A stretch of DNA of 64,000 nucleotides, taken from contig NZ_SNZV01000007.1 in NCBI RefSeq assembly GCF_004364125.1, positions 62,001 to 126,000 on the forward strand. The letters run 5' to 3'. The DNA comes from Sphingobacterium paludis (lineage in GTDB: Bacteria > Bacteroidota > Bacteroidia > Sphingobacteriales > Sphingobacteriaceae). Position numbers and translations under genes: made by a program. The notes beneath the pieces were generated by a model that did not search any database, was not told the origin of the DNA, and saw nothing but the letters and a program-made list of their open reading frames with translations. Shown piece after piece: positions 1 to 7,585 of this stretch; position 1 is the first letter of the stretch; each line of letters opens with the position of its first letter.

Positions 1-65
1 GCAATAGCCTACAAGAATTGCTTACAGAAATAAAGAATGACGCCTACGGATGCTTTTTTGGATAA
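1..65 (+). CDS. C-terminal end of a gene that starts before the window (partial)
   Basis: Reading from base 3, an open frame runs in from the left edge and stops at TAA 63-65. It encodes about 20 residues ending ...EIKNDAYGCFFG. The composition is protein-like, but the stretch is too short to identify a family. It converges with the 75-residue gene on the other strand. It could be a chance frame. Confidence 0.35.
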   Translation, partial: NSLQELLTEIKNDAYGCFFG

Positions 66-81
66 TAGACGTTAAAAAAAA

Positions 82-309
82 CTACCTCCGCATATCCTTT
101 TTTGTGGCCTGACGATAGTATCGTTTACCATCTTTCGCGCCATCCCAAACGTCTGTAACGCCTTGGATTTTGATTGGAGGGTCTTTCTCTAGACGGATTA
201 ATTTTTTACAAACTTTCCTGAATGTTCTGTTCCATCGCCTTTTGTCTTGTTTTTCTGTTTCAGCTGTAGTGATGCCGAATATTTTAGTTTTTCTTACTGA
301 TCGAGACAT
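82..309 (-). CDS. Small basic hypothetical protein (75 aa)
   Basis: A 75-residue ORF rich in Lys and Arg (MSRSVRKTKIFGI...). It has no signal peptide, membrane segment or recognised domain. The charge and length suggest a soluble, possibly nucleic-acid-binding protein, but I do not recognise the family. It lies outside the defence island, before the left operator-like repeat. The coding call rests on the intact frame and the plausible amino-acid mix. Confidence 0.55.
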   Translation of the reverse strand: MSRSVRKTKIFGITTAETEKQDKRRWNRTFRKVCKKLIRLEKDPPIKIQGVTDVWDGAKDGKRYYRQATKKDMRR

Positions 310-402
310 GGTTGTTTTATAAGTTTTAAATCGTAGTCAAATGTATCAATGCAAAGATAAATATGCTTGATAGCTATCCAAATTTTATGCAATACCTCTA
401 AT

Positions 403-452
403 CATAAATACTATCTTTCTTGTAACAAATATTTGCTAAATCTGTTACAGTA
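403..452 (+). promoter_or_regulatory. Operator-like inverted repeat, left copy of an island-flanking repeat
   Basis: This 50-bp block matches 13970-14019 at 39 of 50 positions without gaps. Its core is an inverted repeat, TGTAACA (421-427) and TGTTACA (443-449). The right copy has TGTCACA and TGTGACA, so both arms changed together and the symmetry was kept. That is what selection on a protein-binding palindrome would produce. It sits just ahead of the decayed antitoxin-like remnant, as an autoregulatory operator would. Confidence 0.6.
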
Positions 453-469
453 CAATGGGGTTGTAAATT

Positions 470-556
470 CTGTAAGTCTCTAAAAATAAGATAGAAAACA
501 AAATTTCAAGATGATCACGTGGCGAGTTGTTTTTCGCTGGGACTGTAAGAATTTTG
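470..556 (+). pseudogene. Decayed 5' end of an AbiEi/DUF6088-like antitoxin gene (left island edge)
   Basis: Read in frame from 470, the sequence aligns without gaps over about 29 codons to the start of the gene at 14036. Shared codons give SK-x-x-IE and, later, RGELFFA against SGELFFA. It has in-frame stops (TAA 473-475, TGA 512-514), so it is not coding. Together with the operator copy upstream it is a second, older copy of the module found at the right end of the island. Homology ends near 550. Confidence 0.6.
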
Positions 557-659
557 TAACCCTAAAAAATTCCTATGTCCAAGTTTCACGCGCTCATTTA
601 CAATTCGAATAAAGAAACATAATCTAAAGTATGTATATTTACACGAAACGCAGATTATT

Positions 660-866
660 ATGCCGAAGAAACCAATAAACAGATTGAAAGTGGTACTAGT
701 AGAACAAGGCAAAACCAGCAAATGGCTTGCCCAGACGCTTAACAAGAACGAAACAACCGTTTCTCGTTGGTGTACGAATGAAGTACAACCGAGTTTGGAT
801 ACTTTGTTGCAAATTGCTGCTTTATTAGAAGTTGATATTAAAGAATTATTGAATTCGAGTAAATAA
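660..866 (+). CDS. XRE/Cro-family helix-turn-helix regulator
   Basis: A 68-residue single-domain protein: GKTSKWLAQTLNKNETTVSRW is the helix-turn-helix (about residues 17-38), followed by QPSLDTLLQIAALLEVDIKELL, the usual fourth and fifth helices. The length is normal for a minimal Xre/Cro protein. Its stop overlaps the start of the first hsdM by one base (TAATG), so it heads the restriction-modification operon. Regulators in this position usually delay or limit expression of the modification and restriction genes; that role is inferred. There is no DNA-binding evidence beyond the motif. Confidence 0.85.
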   Translation: MPKKPINRLKVVLVEQGKTSKWLAQTLNKNETTVSRWCTNEVQPSLDTLLQIAALLEVDIKELLNSSK

Positions 867-2353
867 TGAGTTCCAAATCGAAAATAACACAGTCTCAATT
901 AGAGCAATACCTGTCCAAAGCTGCCTGGATCCTGAAAGGTCCGGTAGACGCTTCGGACTTTAAAGTTTATATATTTCCCTTGCTATTTTTTAAGCGGATA
1001 TCCGACGTCTATGATGAAGAGTTTGCTCTGGCGATGGCCGAGTCTGACGGCGATACTGAATACGCATCACTTCCCGAGTTTCACCGATTCGTTATTCCTG
1101 AAGGCTGCCATTGGAAAACCGTACGAGAAACCACAGACAATGTAGGGTTGGCTATAGAAAAGGCTCTGAGAGGAATAGAACAGGCCAATCAACAATACTT
1201 GTACGGAATATTTGGCGATGCACAATGGAGTAATAAAAGTAAACTATCTGACCGTTTATTAATTGATCTTATTGAGCACTTTTCACAATACGAATTATCT
1301 AACTCCAATGTAGAAGCGGATATACTTGGGAATGCCTATGAATATCTCATCAAGCATTTTGCCGACTTGACCAACAAGAAAGCTGGAGAATTCTATACGC
1401 CACGGTCTATCGTCCGTTTATTGGATCTCATATTGGACCCCAAAGCCAGTGAGTCGGTTTACGATCCGGCTTGTGGTACAGGGGGCATGTTGTTAGAATG
1501 TGTCGATCACTTACGCGAAAAAGAAGAAGATTACAGAACGCTTAAACTGTTCGGACAAGAGAAAAACCTGACATCGAGTGCCATTGCTCGCATGAATATG
1601 TTTCTACACGGTATGGAAGATTTTAAAATTGTACGTGAAGATACCTTACGAAATCCTGCTTTCTTTACCTCTGACGGTTTGCAAAAATTCGATTGTGTGA
1701 TCGCCAACCCACCATTTTCTTTAAAGGATTGGGGAGCTGACAATTGGACAAATGATCCTTATGGCCGAAATATCGCGGGCGTTCCACCGAAAGGAAATGG
1801 CGATATGGCATGGGTGCAACATATGATCTCCTCCATGAACGATAAGGGTAGGATGACGGTTGTGTTACCTCATGGTGTTCTTTTTAGAAAAGCCTCGGAA
1901 CAGCGGATTCGGAAAGCGCTTTTGGAAATGGATCTGCTGGAGGCCGTTATTGGGTTAGGACCGAATATTTTCTACGGTACACAGTTGGCCGCTTGTGTGC
2001 TGGTCTTCAAAAAGCAAAAGGAAACTAACAAGCAAAACAAGATTCTATTTATCGATGCTTCGGATCAAATCCGTGTAGGCAGGGCGCAAAACTTTTTGGA
2101 AAAGGAACATGTACAACAAATTTTTGATTGGTACCGTAATTTTCAGAACGTAGAAAACTATGTTAAAGTAGTCGATATGGAGCAAATTAAGGAGAATGAT
2201 TACAATCTGAATATACCGTTATACATAGATAAGATCATAGAAGATAATCTGCCATCCGTAGAGGAGGCTATGCAACAGCTAAAAGAGGCTTGGGAAGAGA
2301 GTCAAGTGGCTGAAGAGAAGTTTAAAATACTATTAAACCAACATTTATCCTAA
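866..2353 (+). CDS. hsdM: Type I restriction-modification system, DNA methyltransferase subunit M (copy 1)
   Basis: A 495-residue HsdM that would transfer methyl groups from SAM to adenine N6 in the HsdS-specified target. The N-terminal HsdM_N four-helix region (about 8-150) carries FPLLFFKRISDVYDEE. The SAM motif is DPACGTGGML (near 199) and catalytic motif IV is NPPF (near 281). The length is normal. The start overlaps the upstream XRE stop by one base. It is clearly homologous to the second hsdM at 3667, but it lies before a nuclease-like gene and has no hsdS immediately next to it. The protein ends in a coiled-coil-like acidic and basic tail. Confidence 0.93.
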   Translation: MSSKSKITQSQLEQYLSKAAWILKGPVDASDFKVYIFPLLFFKRISDVYDEEFALAMAESDGDTEYASLPEFHRFVIPEGCHWKTVRETTDNVGLAIEKALRGIEQANQQYLYGIFGDAQWSNKSKLSDRLLIDLIEHFSQYELSNSNVEADILGNAYEYLIKHFADLTNKKAGEFYTPRSIVRLLDLILDPKASESVYDPACGTGGMLLECVDHLREKEEDYRTLKLFGQEKNLTSSAIARMNMFLHGMEDFKIVREDTLRNPAFFTSDGLQKFDCVIANPPFSLKDWGADNWTNDPYGRNIAGVPPKGNGDMAWVQHMISSMNDKGRMTVVLPHGVLFRKASEQRIRKALLEMDLLEAVIGLGPNIFYGTQLAACVLVFKKQKETNKQNKILFIDASDQIRVGRAQNFLEKEHVQQIFDWYRNFQNVENYVKVVDMEQIKENDYNLNIPLYIDKIIEDNLPSVEEAMQQLKEAWEESQVAEEKFKILLNQHLS

Positions 2354-2356
2354 ATT

Positions 2357-3667
2357 ATGAATTCACATTTAAATGTATTCAATACATATACAAAGAAAGA
2401 ACGTGTATATCAACTTGAGAATGACCTTACACGTGCTTTTGCTATTTGTATGCAAGAAGATGTTTTGTTTTTTTACGAAGTATTAAAAGCAGTACTCAAT
2501 GATGATAAACAGCTTGATCTACTTTTAAGTAATACAGAAGTTGAAAATAAAGTAAATATTAACATACAACAGAATTCTTCAAACATAAATTCATATGAAA
2601 AAATTATTGCTGTATCATTATCTGAGTTCGAAATGAATGTGAATCATTTTTTCAATCAAACAAATTTGCATGAATACGATCCTATCTGTGATATAGTAAT
2701 TGAGTTAAATGATATCGTTATAATAATAGAAGCTAAGCGTGATGGCGTAGATTGCAAAGCACAATTATATAATCAGGCTTATAATGTTGTTAAAAAGAGT
2801 AATGATATATCTAAGTTTAGTGAAATTGTAGAATCACGAGATTTAAATTGGAAGAAATTGATGCAAATAGCATCAAAGGTGTCTTCTTTTCAAAAGACAG
2901 TCGGTCAAATTAATCGTTTTACTTTAGATTTTATTAATTTAGTTAAAGGCCATAATCCTAATTGGTTACCAGAGACTCCGATTGCAGCCTTGACAGCTAA
3001 TCAGGGGTTTGCTATTCGTAGAAGAATAGAGTCGGCTATAAATTATTTAGAGGTCAATGATGGTATTAAAAAATTAACCTATAATGATCGGTTAGGTATG
3101 GTTTTTACTAAACCTTGGGCTCAAGAGATATTATTTCATATTGCAGATGAAGGTCAATTGGTAGTTACTGTTTATGCAGGAAATACCAAGGCTCAGGGGT
3201 GGCATCTTTTCTCTAGGGAAGTAGAAATAGCGAAAACCTTAAATATTGAAGGTAAGGACTATGAATTACAGCAAGGTTATCATATAAAATTAACTTCATT
3301 TCAAAAATTCTTTACGGGTTTATGGTTTCGTGATACAGAGTTTAATAAGCCAGGTCTATATTCGAAAGAGAACTATTTTAACTTTACTGGTAGAAGTATT
3401 AAAAGTAAAGGGCAATGGACGGCTTTAGAACAACTATTTGATGAATATTTTCTGAGTAGTTACGATTGGAGAGCAAAACTAAATTGGGAGGAGAAGGTAA
3501 TTAATACAAATAAATCACAATTCGATATTTCTTTTGGATATGAATTGTTTGTAGTTATTCCTTTTGAAGAATTAAAGATGATGGATGACTCAGCGACTAA
3601 ATTAGATGGACTAGTGAATTTGATTCGAGCGAGTTACAAAGCTTTTGAAGAAGACTTAATTAAATAA
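2357..3667 (+). CDS. PD-(D/E)XK nuclease-like protein inside the hsd operon
   Basis: A 436-residue soluble protein. Around residues 113-127, CDIVIELNDIVIIIEAKRDG shows the D...(hydrophobic)...EAK pattern typical of PD-(D/E)XK nuclease cores. The rest has no family I recognise. The gene is more A/T-rich than the hsdM genes on either side, which suggests separate acquisition. It starts 3 bp after hsdM1 and its stop overlaps hsdM2 by one base, so the genes look translationally coupled. It could be an extra restriction nuclease, an anti-phage effector or a repair-type enzyme. The fold call rests on one motif; activity is not shown. Confidence 0.6.
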   Translation: MNSHLNVFNTYTKKERVYQLENDLTRAFAICMQEDVLFFYEVLKAVLNDDKQLDLLLSNTEVENKVNINIQQNSSNINSYEKIIAVSLSEFEMNVNHFFNQTNLHEYDPICDIVIELNDIVIIIEAKRDGVDCKAQLYNQAYNVVKKSNDISKFSEIVESRDLNWKKLMQIASKVSSFQKTVGQINRFTLDFINLVKGHNPNWLPETPIAALTANQGFAIRRRIESAINYLEVNDGIKKLTYNDRLGMVFTKPWAQEILFHIADEGQLVVTVYAGNTKAQGWHLFSREVEIAKTLNIEGKDYELQQGYHIKLTSFQKFFTGLWFRDTEFNKPGLYSKENYFNFTGRSIKSKGQWTALEQLFDEYFLSSYDWRAKLNWEEKVINTNKSQFDISFGYELFVVIPFEELKMMDDSATKLDGLVNLIRASYKAFEEDLIK

Positions 3668-5133
3668 TGACACAACAACAATTAGAAAAATATTTGTGGG
3701 GTGCGGCCACCGCTTTGCGGGGTACGATTGATGCCGGGGACTACAAGCAATATATATTTCCGCTCTTATTCTTCAAACGTATCTGCGATGTGTATGATGA
3801 AGAATTTCAGCAGGCGTTAGCCGATTCTGACGGTGATTTAGAGTTTGCTGCTTTTGCGGAAAACCATCGTTTTCAAATTCCGAAGGGTACCCATTGGAAT
3901 GATGTACGAGAAACCACTACCAATGTAGGTATGGCCATTCAACACGCTATGCGTGGTATAGAAAAATCTAACCCGGATGCATTGGATGGGATTTTTGGAG
4001 ATGCGAGTTGGACCAATAAAAACCGTTTGTCGGATGCTACGTTGATTAATCTCATTGAGCATTTTTCGCAGCATACGCTCAATCTGGCGAACGTATCCGA
4101 CGATAAATTGGGCAATGCCTACGAATACTTGATAAAGGAGTTTGCAGATGATAGTGGGCATACAGCAGCGGAGTTTTACACGAATCGGACAGTGGTCAAG
4201 CTGATGACTAAAATTATGGATCCGCAACCCGGAGAGTCGGTGTATGATCCCACTTGCGGCTCAGGAGGGTTGCTGTTGAATTGTGCCTTGCATCTGAAAG
4301 AAGAAGGAAAGGAATATCGCAACCTAAAATTATATGGACAAGAAATCAACCTGATCACCTCGGCTATTGCCCGGATGAATATGTTTATGCATGGGATTGA
4401 GGAGTTTAAGATTGTGCGTGGTGACACCTTGGCAGAGCCAGGATTGATTGAAAATGACCAGCTCAAAACGTTCAATGTCATCTTGGCCAATCCGCCATAT
4501 TCCATTAAATCTTGGAACCGCGATGCCTTTGTTAACGATCCTTGGGGACGTAATATTTGGGGAACACCACCACAAGGATGTGCGGATTATGCTTTTGAAC
4601 AACATATTCATAAATCTTTAGATCCAGAAAATGGAAGATGTGTTCAATTATGGCCACATGGTATTTTGTTTAGAGATAATGAGAAGAAAATTCGTATTAA
4701 TATGATTAAAACGGATACTGTAGATTGTATAATAGCTTTAGGTAAGAATTTATTTTACAATTCCTCAATGGAGTCTTCTTTGTTAATTAGAAATACCAAT
4801 AAACCTGCGCATAAGAAAAATAAAATTCTTCTTATCAACGCTAGTGAATTCATTATTGAGGAGAAATCAATTTCTTTTTTAAGTGAAGAACACATAGAAA
4901 GTATCTTTAAACTATATAAGGATTTTAAAGATGTAGATGGATTAGCTAAAATAGTTGATAGAGAAGATGTTTTGAAAAAAGATGGTTCTTTGTTAGTTTC
5001 TCATTATATAGATAATCATAGGGTTTCAAAGGTCCAAAATGATGAGGATTTTGAAACGCTTTATGAAAATTGGTTAAATTCTTCGGTTATTATGAATGAT
5101 AACTTAACTAAACTTTTTAATGAGAATGCTTAA
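3667..5133 (+). CDS. hsdM: Type I restriction-modification system, DNA methyltransferase subunit M (copy 2)
   Basis: A 488-residue HsdM with the HsdM_N region (FPLLFFKRICDVYDEE), SAM motif DPTCGSGGLL (near 193) and catalytic NPPY (near 275). The N-terminal two thirds is close to hsdM copy 1, while the C-terminal third, from about residue 315, diverges and becomes more A/T-rich. That switch looks like a recombination joint between M-subunit alleles. It overlaps hsdS by 14 bp, so it is the M subunit most likely to pair with that specificity subunit. Confidence 0.93.
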   Translation: MTQQQLEKYLWGAATALRGTIDAGDYKQYIFPLLFFKRICDVYDEEFQQALADSDGDLEFAAFAENHRFQIPKGTHWNDVRETTTNVGMAIQHAMRGIEKSNPDALDGIFGDASWTNKNRLSDATLINLIEHFSQHTLNLANVSDDKLGNAYEYLIKEFADDSGHTAAEFYTNRTVVKLMTKIMDPQPGESVYDPTCGSGGLLLNCALHLKEEGKEYRNLKLYGQEINLITSAIARMNMFMHGIEEFKIVRGDTLAEPGLIENDQLKTFNVILANPPYSIKSWNRDAFVNDPWGRNIWGTPPQGCADYAFEQHIHKSLDPENGRCVQLWPHGILFRDNEKKIRINMIKTDTVDCIIALGKNLFYNSSMESSLLIRNTNKPAHKKNKILLINASEFIIEEKSISFLSEEHIESIFKLYKDFKDVDGLAKIVDREDVLKKDGSLLVSHYIDNHRVSKVQNDEDFETLYENWLNSSVIMNDNLTKLFNENA

Positions 5134-6304
5134 TATTGATAAATCAAATTGGAAAAAAGTGTCGTTGTCGGATGTTATATATAAAACTGAAAACAATGAT
5201 AAACTTAATGCTAAAAACTTGTTTAAAAAGTTTATTAAGGCTGAGCATTTAGATGCAGAATCTTTAAATATAAAAAACTTTGGCGACCAAGATAATGATG
5301 AATTGCCACCAACATTTTACAAAATATTTAAATCAGGTCAAATTTTATATCCTACCAGAAACCCACATCTACGAAGAGCTGCATTAGCACATTTTAATGG
5401 GATTTGTGGTGAAAAAACATTGACCTTATCAGTTAATGAAGATGTAGGTGATTATAGATTTATAGCTTTTCTGTTTCATTCTAATTCTTTTTATACACAT
5501 ACAACAAACTGTATTGTAGGCTCAACAAATCCGCATGTTAGATGGCGGGATGTAGCCAGCTACGAACTCCTTCTCCCTCCCAAAGAACAACAAGCCGAAT
5601 TAGCTGATTTACTTTGGGCTATGGATGAGGTGATTGAAAAGGATTTGTCGCTAATGGAAAAGTATAAGGCTTATTATTTTAAATCCATTAATGAATTAAC
5701 TTCAAGGAGAAACCAGTACTGTAATAAAGAATATGTGTTGTCTTCTTTAGGTGAAACATATAATGGTCTAAATGGAAAGACTAAGGGTGATTTTGGTGAA
5801 GGCGAAAGATATATTAACTATTTAAACGTCTATAAAAATTTTGAAATTGATGAGAATGAATATGATTTAGTAAAAATAAGTGGCTCTGAAAAGCAAAATC
5901 AAGTACGGTTTGGCGATATAATATTTACAGGTTCATCCGAGACACCAGATGAAGTTGGAATAACAGCAGTCGTTTTGAAAGACTTGAAGAATTATTATTT
6001 AAATTCGTTTTGTTTTGGCTTTAGGTTATTTGATTTTAAAAAACTGGATCCTCGATATGCCAAATTTTTATTCAGGAATAGTGAAATAAGACATTTTTTG
6101 AATTTAAGAGCTCAGGGCTCCACTAGATTTAATCTTTCTAAAACTGATTTAAAAAATAAATTAACTCTTTTCTTACCAGATATAGATAAACAGACAGAGA
6201 TATTTAATCATTTGAATGATTTAGAGTCTAATATTTCTTTGTTAAGATCAAAGCTTACATCTTCAAAGACGCTCCAAAAAACCTTAATCAATCAAATCTT
6301 TTAA
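5120..6304 (+). CDS. hsdS: Type I restriction-modification system, specificity subunit S
   Basis: A 394-residue HsdS built as two target-recognition half-repeats. TRD1 covers roughly residues 5-160, ending in the conserved LLPPKEQQAELADLLWAMDE helix; TRD2 runs from about 205 to 360, ending in LPDIDKQTEIFNHLNDLE. The proline followed by a K/Q-Q/E helix is the usual end of each TRD. The subunit sets the bipartite DNA target of the M2S and R2M2S complexes. TRD coding is very A/T-rich compared with hsdR, as expected for exchangeable recognition domains. ATG 5120 or 5126 are both possible starts. Confidence 0.9.
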   Translation: MRMLNIDKSNWKKVSLSDVIYKTENNDKLNAKNLFKKFIKAEHLDAESLNIKNFGDQDNDELPPTFYKIFKSGQILYPTRNPHLRRAALAHFNGICGEKTLTLSVNEDVGDYRFIAFLFHSNSFYTHTTNCIVGSTNPHVRWRDVASYELLLPPKEQQAELADLLWAMDEVIEKDLSLMEKYKAYYFKSINELTSRRNQYCNKEYVLSSLGETYNGLNGKTKGDFGEGERYINYLNVYKNFEIDENEYDLVKISGSEKQNQVRFGDIIFTGSSETPDEVGITAVVLKDLKNYYLNSFCFGFRLFDFKKLDPRYAKFLFRNSEIRHFLNLRAQGSTRFNLSKTDLKNKLTLFLPDIDKQTEIFNHLNDLESNISLLRSKLTSSKTLQKTLINQIF

Positions 6305-6315
6305 ACCTTTAGCGT

Positions 6316-7014
6316 ATGAAATTTGAGATATATTGTGATGAAAGCGGATTAGAAGCATTGAGCAACAAAGAAGCTCACGCGTATACGGGGATAGGCGGGA
6401 TTTGGATACCCGCTGACCAACGTGTTGCGTTGAAAGAAGGTTTGGGCGCTATTAAAGCCAAATACAATATCCACGGAGAACTGAAATGGCAAAAAGTGTC
6501 GCCGGCTTATTTGAGTATGTACAAAGAGATTGTCGACTTTTTCTTTAATGCAGGCTATATCCGGTTTCGTGTTATTCTAGTTGAAGCAGAAAAGGTGGAT
6601 CATATTCGCTTTAACAGCGCAGATGCGGAGTTGGGCTTTTATAAATTTTACTATCAGTTGCTACAGCATTGGATTTTTGATTTCAATGAATATGTTGTCT
6701 TTGCTGATTTGAAGCAAAATCGCAATAAGGGTCGGTTGAAAGAATTAGAAAAAGCTTTGGATAATTCTAATTACACGTCAGATATTACACAGGTACAGGG
6801 CTTGCCGTCACACGAGTCACTAGGTATCCAGTTAGCCGATATCCTTACCGGAATGGTAACGGCAAAGTTTAATAAGGAGTATAAGCCAGAGGCTGCAAAA
6901 GCGCAACTCATTCAATACTTGGAAGAAAAGTATCTTTCGCGCGAAATAGCACCTACGGCCAAATGGGAGGAAAAATTCAATGTATTCAAGATTAATCTTC
7001 AGGGAGGTTGGTAA
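6316..7014 (+). CDS. DUF3800-domain protein
   Basis: A 232-residue protein with the DUF3800 signature: an N-terminal IYCDESG, a middle ELKWQKVS and VFADLKQN, and a C-terminal GIQLADILTG. These acidic positions (D8, E9, D near 137, D near 175) fit an RNase-H-like active site. The family is often found in phage and defence loci, but its reaction is not established. It lies 11 bp after hsdS and overlaps the next gene by one base, so it is part of the hsd transcription unit. Confidence 0.8.
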   Translation: MKFEIYCDESGLEALSNKEAHAYTGIGGIWIPADQRVALKEGLGAIKAKYNIHGELKWQKVSPAYLSMYKEIVDFFFNAGYIRFRVILVEAEKVDHIRFNSADAELGFYKFYYQLLQHWIFDFNEYVVFADLKQNRNKGRLKELEKALDNSNYTSDITQVQGLPSHESLGIQLADILTGMVTAKFNKEYKPEAAKAQLIQYLEEKYLSREIAPTAKWEEKFNVFKINLQGGW

Positions 7015-7451
7015 TGCGTTATAGGAAGATTAAATCATACAACATGACCGAGGAAGAATTGCGAGAGATATGGCGCATTGAATATTGCGAGTGTCTGATC
7101 AAGACGTTTGATGATATTGTCGTCCAATTTTTCGCCTCGATGTTTGATCATTGTTTTTTTGAAAGTGCCAACCGACAGGCAAAGGACAAGTCGCTAGTGT
7201 CATTGAACAGACTGGAGAAAATCTATTGGATTAAGGATGCGCTGCAGGATCCTGACGCGATACTGAAAGTAGGTTGGGACAGCAAAACGAAATCTTATGA
7301 CGATAAAAGAAGGGTAACTTTGGTGAAAGGAAATTACATTGTTGTTATTGTCATATTCGCTTCCAAAAAAGCAAGGTTTATCACGGCCTACGAAGTGAAT
7401 AATGATGATAACTTGAAGAAGATAATCGATGGACCTGATTTTGGGACATAA
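7014..7451 (+). CDS. Small putative nuclease-like protein linked to the hsd operon
   Basis: About 145 residues from the ATG at 7014, which shares a base with the upstream stop; an in-frame TTG lies 6 bp earlier. The C-terminal half, RRVTLVKGNYIVVIVIFAS followed by KKARFITAYEV, has the basic-beta-beta pattern ending in ITAY seen in BECR-fold RNases (RelE, EndoU and phage-barnase-like groups). That is a pattern judgement only. The N-terminal half is helical, with E-I-W-R and Cys residues. A terminator hairpin follows. It may work with the DUF3800 gene; I cannot name a family with certainty. Confidence 0.6.
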   Translation: MRYRKIKSYNMTEEELREIWRIEYCECLIKTFDDIVVQFFASMFDHCFFESANRQAKDKSLVSLNRLEKIYWIKDALQDPDAILKVGWDSKTKSYDDKRRVTLVKGNYIVVIVIFASKKARFITAYEVNNDDNLKKIIDGPDFGT

Positions 7452-7456
7452 AAAAA

Positions 7457-7481
7457 AACGTTGATTTGCTGGTTCAACGTT
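7457..7481. terminator. Hairpin terminator ending the hsdM-hsdS-DUF3800 unit
   Basis: AACGTTGA (7457-7464) and TCAACGTT (7474-7481) form an 8-bp perfect stem with a 9-nt loop. A run of A precedes it, so it would be a rho-independent terminator for the minus strand. On the plus strand it is a strong hairpin six bases after the stop codon. The hsdR gene 104 bp further on therefore probably has its own promoter. Confidence 0.5.
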
Positions 7482-7585
7482 CAAGACCTTTGTAGATTCC
7501 CTACCGATGGTAAAGAACAGTACAAAGATATATACTATATTGCATATATCAAAACATATACGTGGAAATATATAATTAAATTGGG

